64,000 nt of DNA. Source: Nocardia yamanashiensis NBRC 100130 (GTDB lineage: Bacteria > Actinomycetota > Actinomycetes > Mycobacteriales > Mycobacteriaceae). The notes under the pieces are model-generated. The model was given only the letters and a program-made list of their open reading frames with translations, was not told the DNA's origin and made no database searches. Shown here one piece after another: positions 63,831-64,000 of the stretch. Location: NCBI RefSeq assembly GCF_001613325.1, contig NZ_BDCD01000008.1, positions 62,001-126,000 on the forward strand. Direction: 5' to 3'. Made by a program: the position numbers and the translations under genes. How positions within the stretch are numbered: position 1 is the stretch's first letter; the number at the start of each line of letters is the position of its first letter.

Positions 63831-64000
63831 ATCGGTTCTCGCGCGTATAACGCCGGATGCGATAACGCAGACCCTTGCTGGATTCCCGCCACGGTTCCTC
63901 ATCGGCGTGCCACTCCGCACCGATGCCCGGGGCGTGGCAATCGCCGTCGATCTCCGCGTCCACCTCGGTGATTCGCAGTTCGGTGGCGAAAGGCATTGCG
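63829..64000 (-). CDS. folA: Dihydrofolate reductase, C-terminal part (start beyond right edge)
   Basis: The last 172 bases encode the minus-strand end of a protein: MPFATELRITEVDAEIDGDC, then a HADEEPWRESSKGLRYRIRR tail and a stop at 63829. The ATELxITEVD strand and the tryptophan followed by S-x-GLRYR ending are those of actinobacterial dihydrofolate reductase. The enzyme reduces dihydrofolate to tetrahydrofolate. Only about 56 residues are visible, so the catalytic N-terminal half cannot be checked. Confidence 0.8.
   Translation of the reverse strand, partial: AMPFATELRITEVDAEIDGDCHAPGIGAEWHADEEPWRESSKGLRYRIRRYTRENR

Overview
The window looks like part of a mycolic-acid actinobacterium chromosome, most likely Nocardia. 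GC content is very high throughout. Supporting markers are an antigen-85-type mycolyltransferase (56657-57637), a DUF6301-type protein, an XRE/DUF397 pair, mycobacterial-type secreted DUF732 and DUF4189 proteins, and an encapsulin-DyP peroxidase operon. No rRNA, tRNA, CRISPR array or insertion sequence was found. The genus call is inference from gene content.

The left half (1-30509) is one giant non-ribosomal peptide synthetase gene that enters from upstream of the window. About 10,170 residues are visible. Domain order is: end of a C domain, Ala-rich linker, A1-T, C-A2-T-E, C-A3-T, C-A4-T, C-A5-T, C-A6-T, C-A7-T, C-A8-T-E, C, and a degenerate A-like tail. Specificity codes read by eye give Thr for A1 and Ser for A3 and A5. 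A2/A8 share a code, as do A6/A7. There is no terminal thioesterase, and a strong hairpin follows the stop codon directly.

From 30.7 to 43.6 kb the window holds short regulatory and accessory units: an SGNH hydrolase divergent from a MarR-RidA pair; a decayed second copy of MarR-RidA with a secreted-protein gene inside it; an XRE-DUF397 pair divergent from three small genes; a TetR regulator with three operator copies facing a RibD/DHFR-fold gene and a DoxX gene; several secreted or unknown small proteins; an amidase; and a DUF4870 membrane protein.

From 43.7 to 51.5 kb lies a guanidine/urea catabolic operon on the minus strand: APC permease, a 46-residue protein, two DUF1989 proteins (carboxyguanidine deiminase type), a carboxylase reduced to its carboxyltransferase core, and allophanate hydrolase. 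A divergent TetR regulator sits at its head. The biotin carboxylase and biotin-carrier parts are missing from the carboxylase and are not encoded elsewhere in the window.

From 51.5 to 64 kb come a TerD-family fusion protein, a PoxB-like pyruvate oxidase divergent from a DHA2 drug exporter, the mycolyltransferase, a Nudix hydrolase, a membrane protein/metal-dependent hydrolase pair facing a TetR regulator across a 34-bp palindrome, a small PH-like membrane protein, the encapsulin nanocompartment operon, a cupin, and the 3' end of folA running off the right edge.
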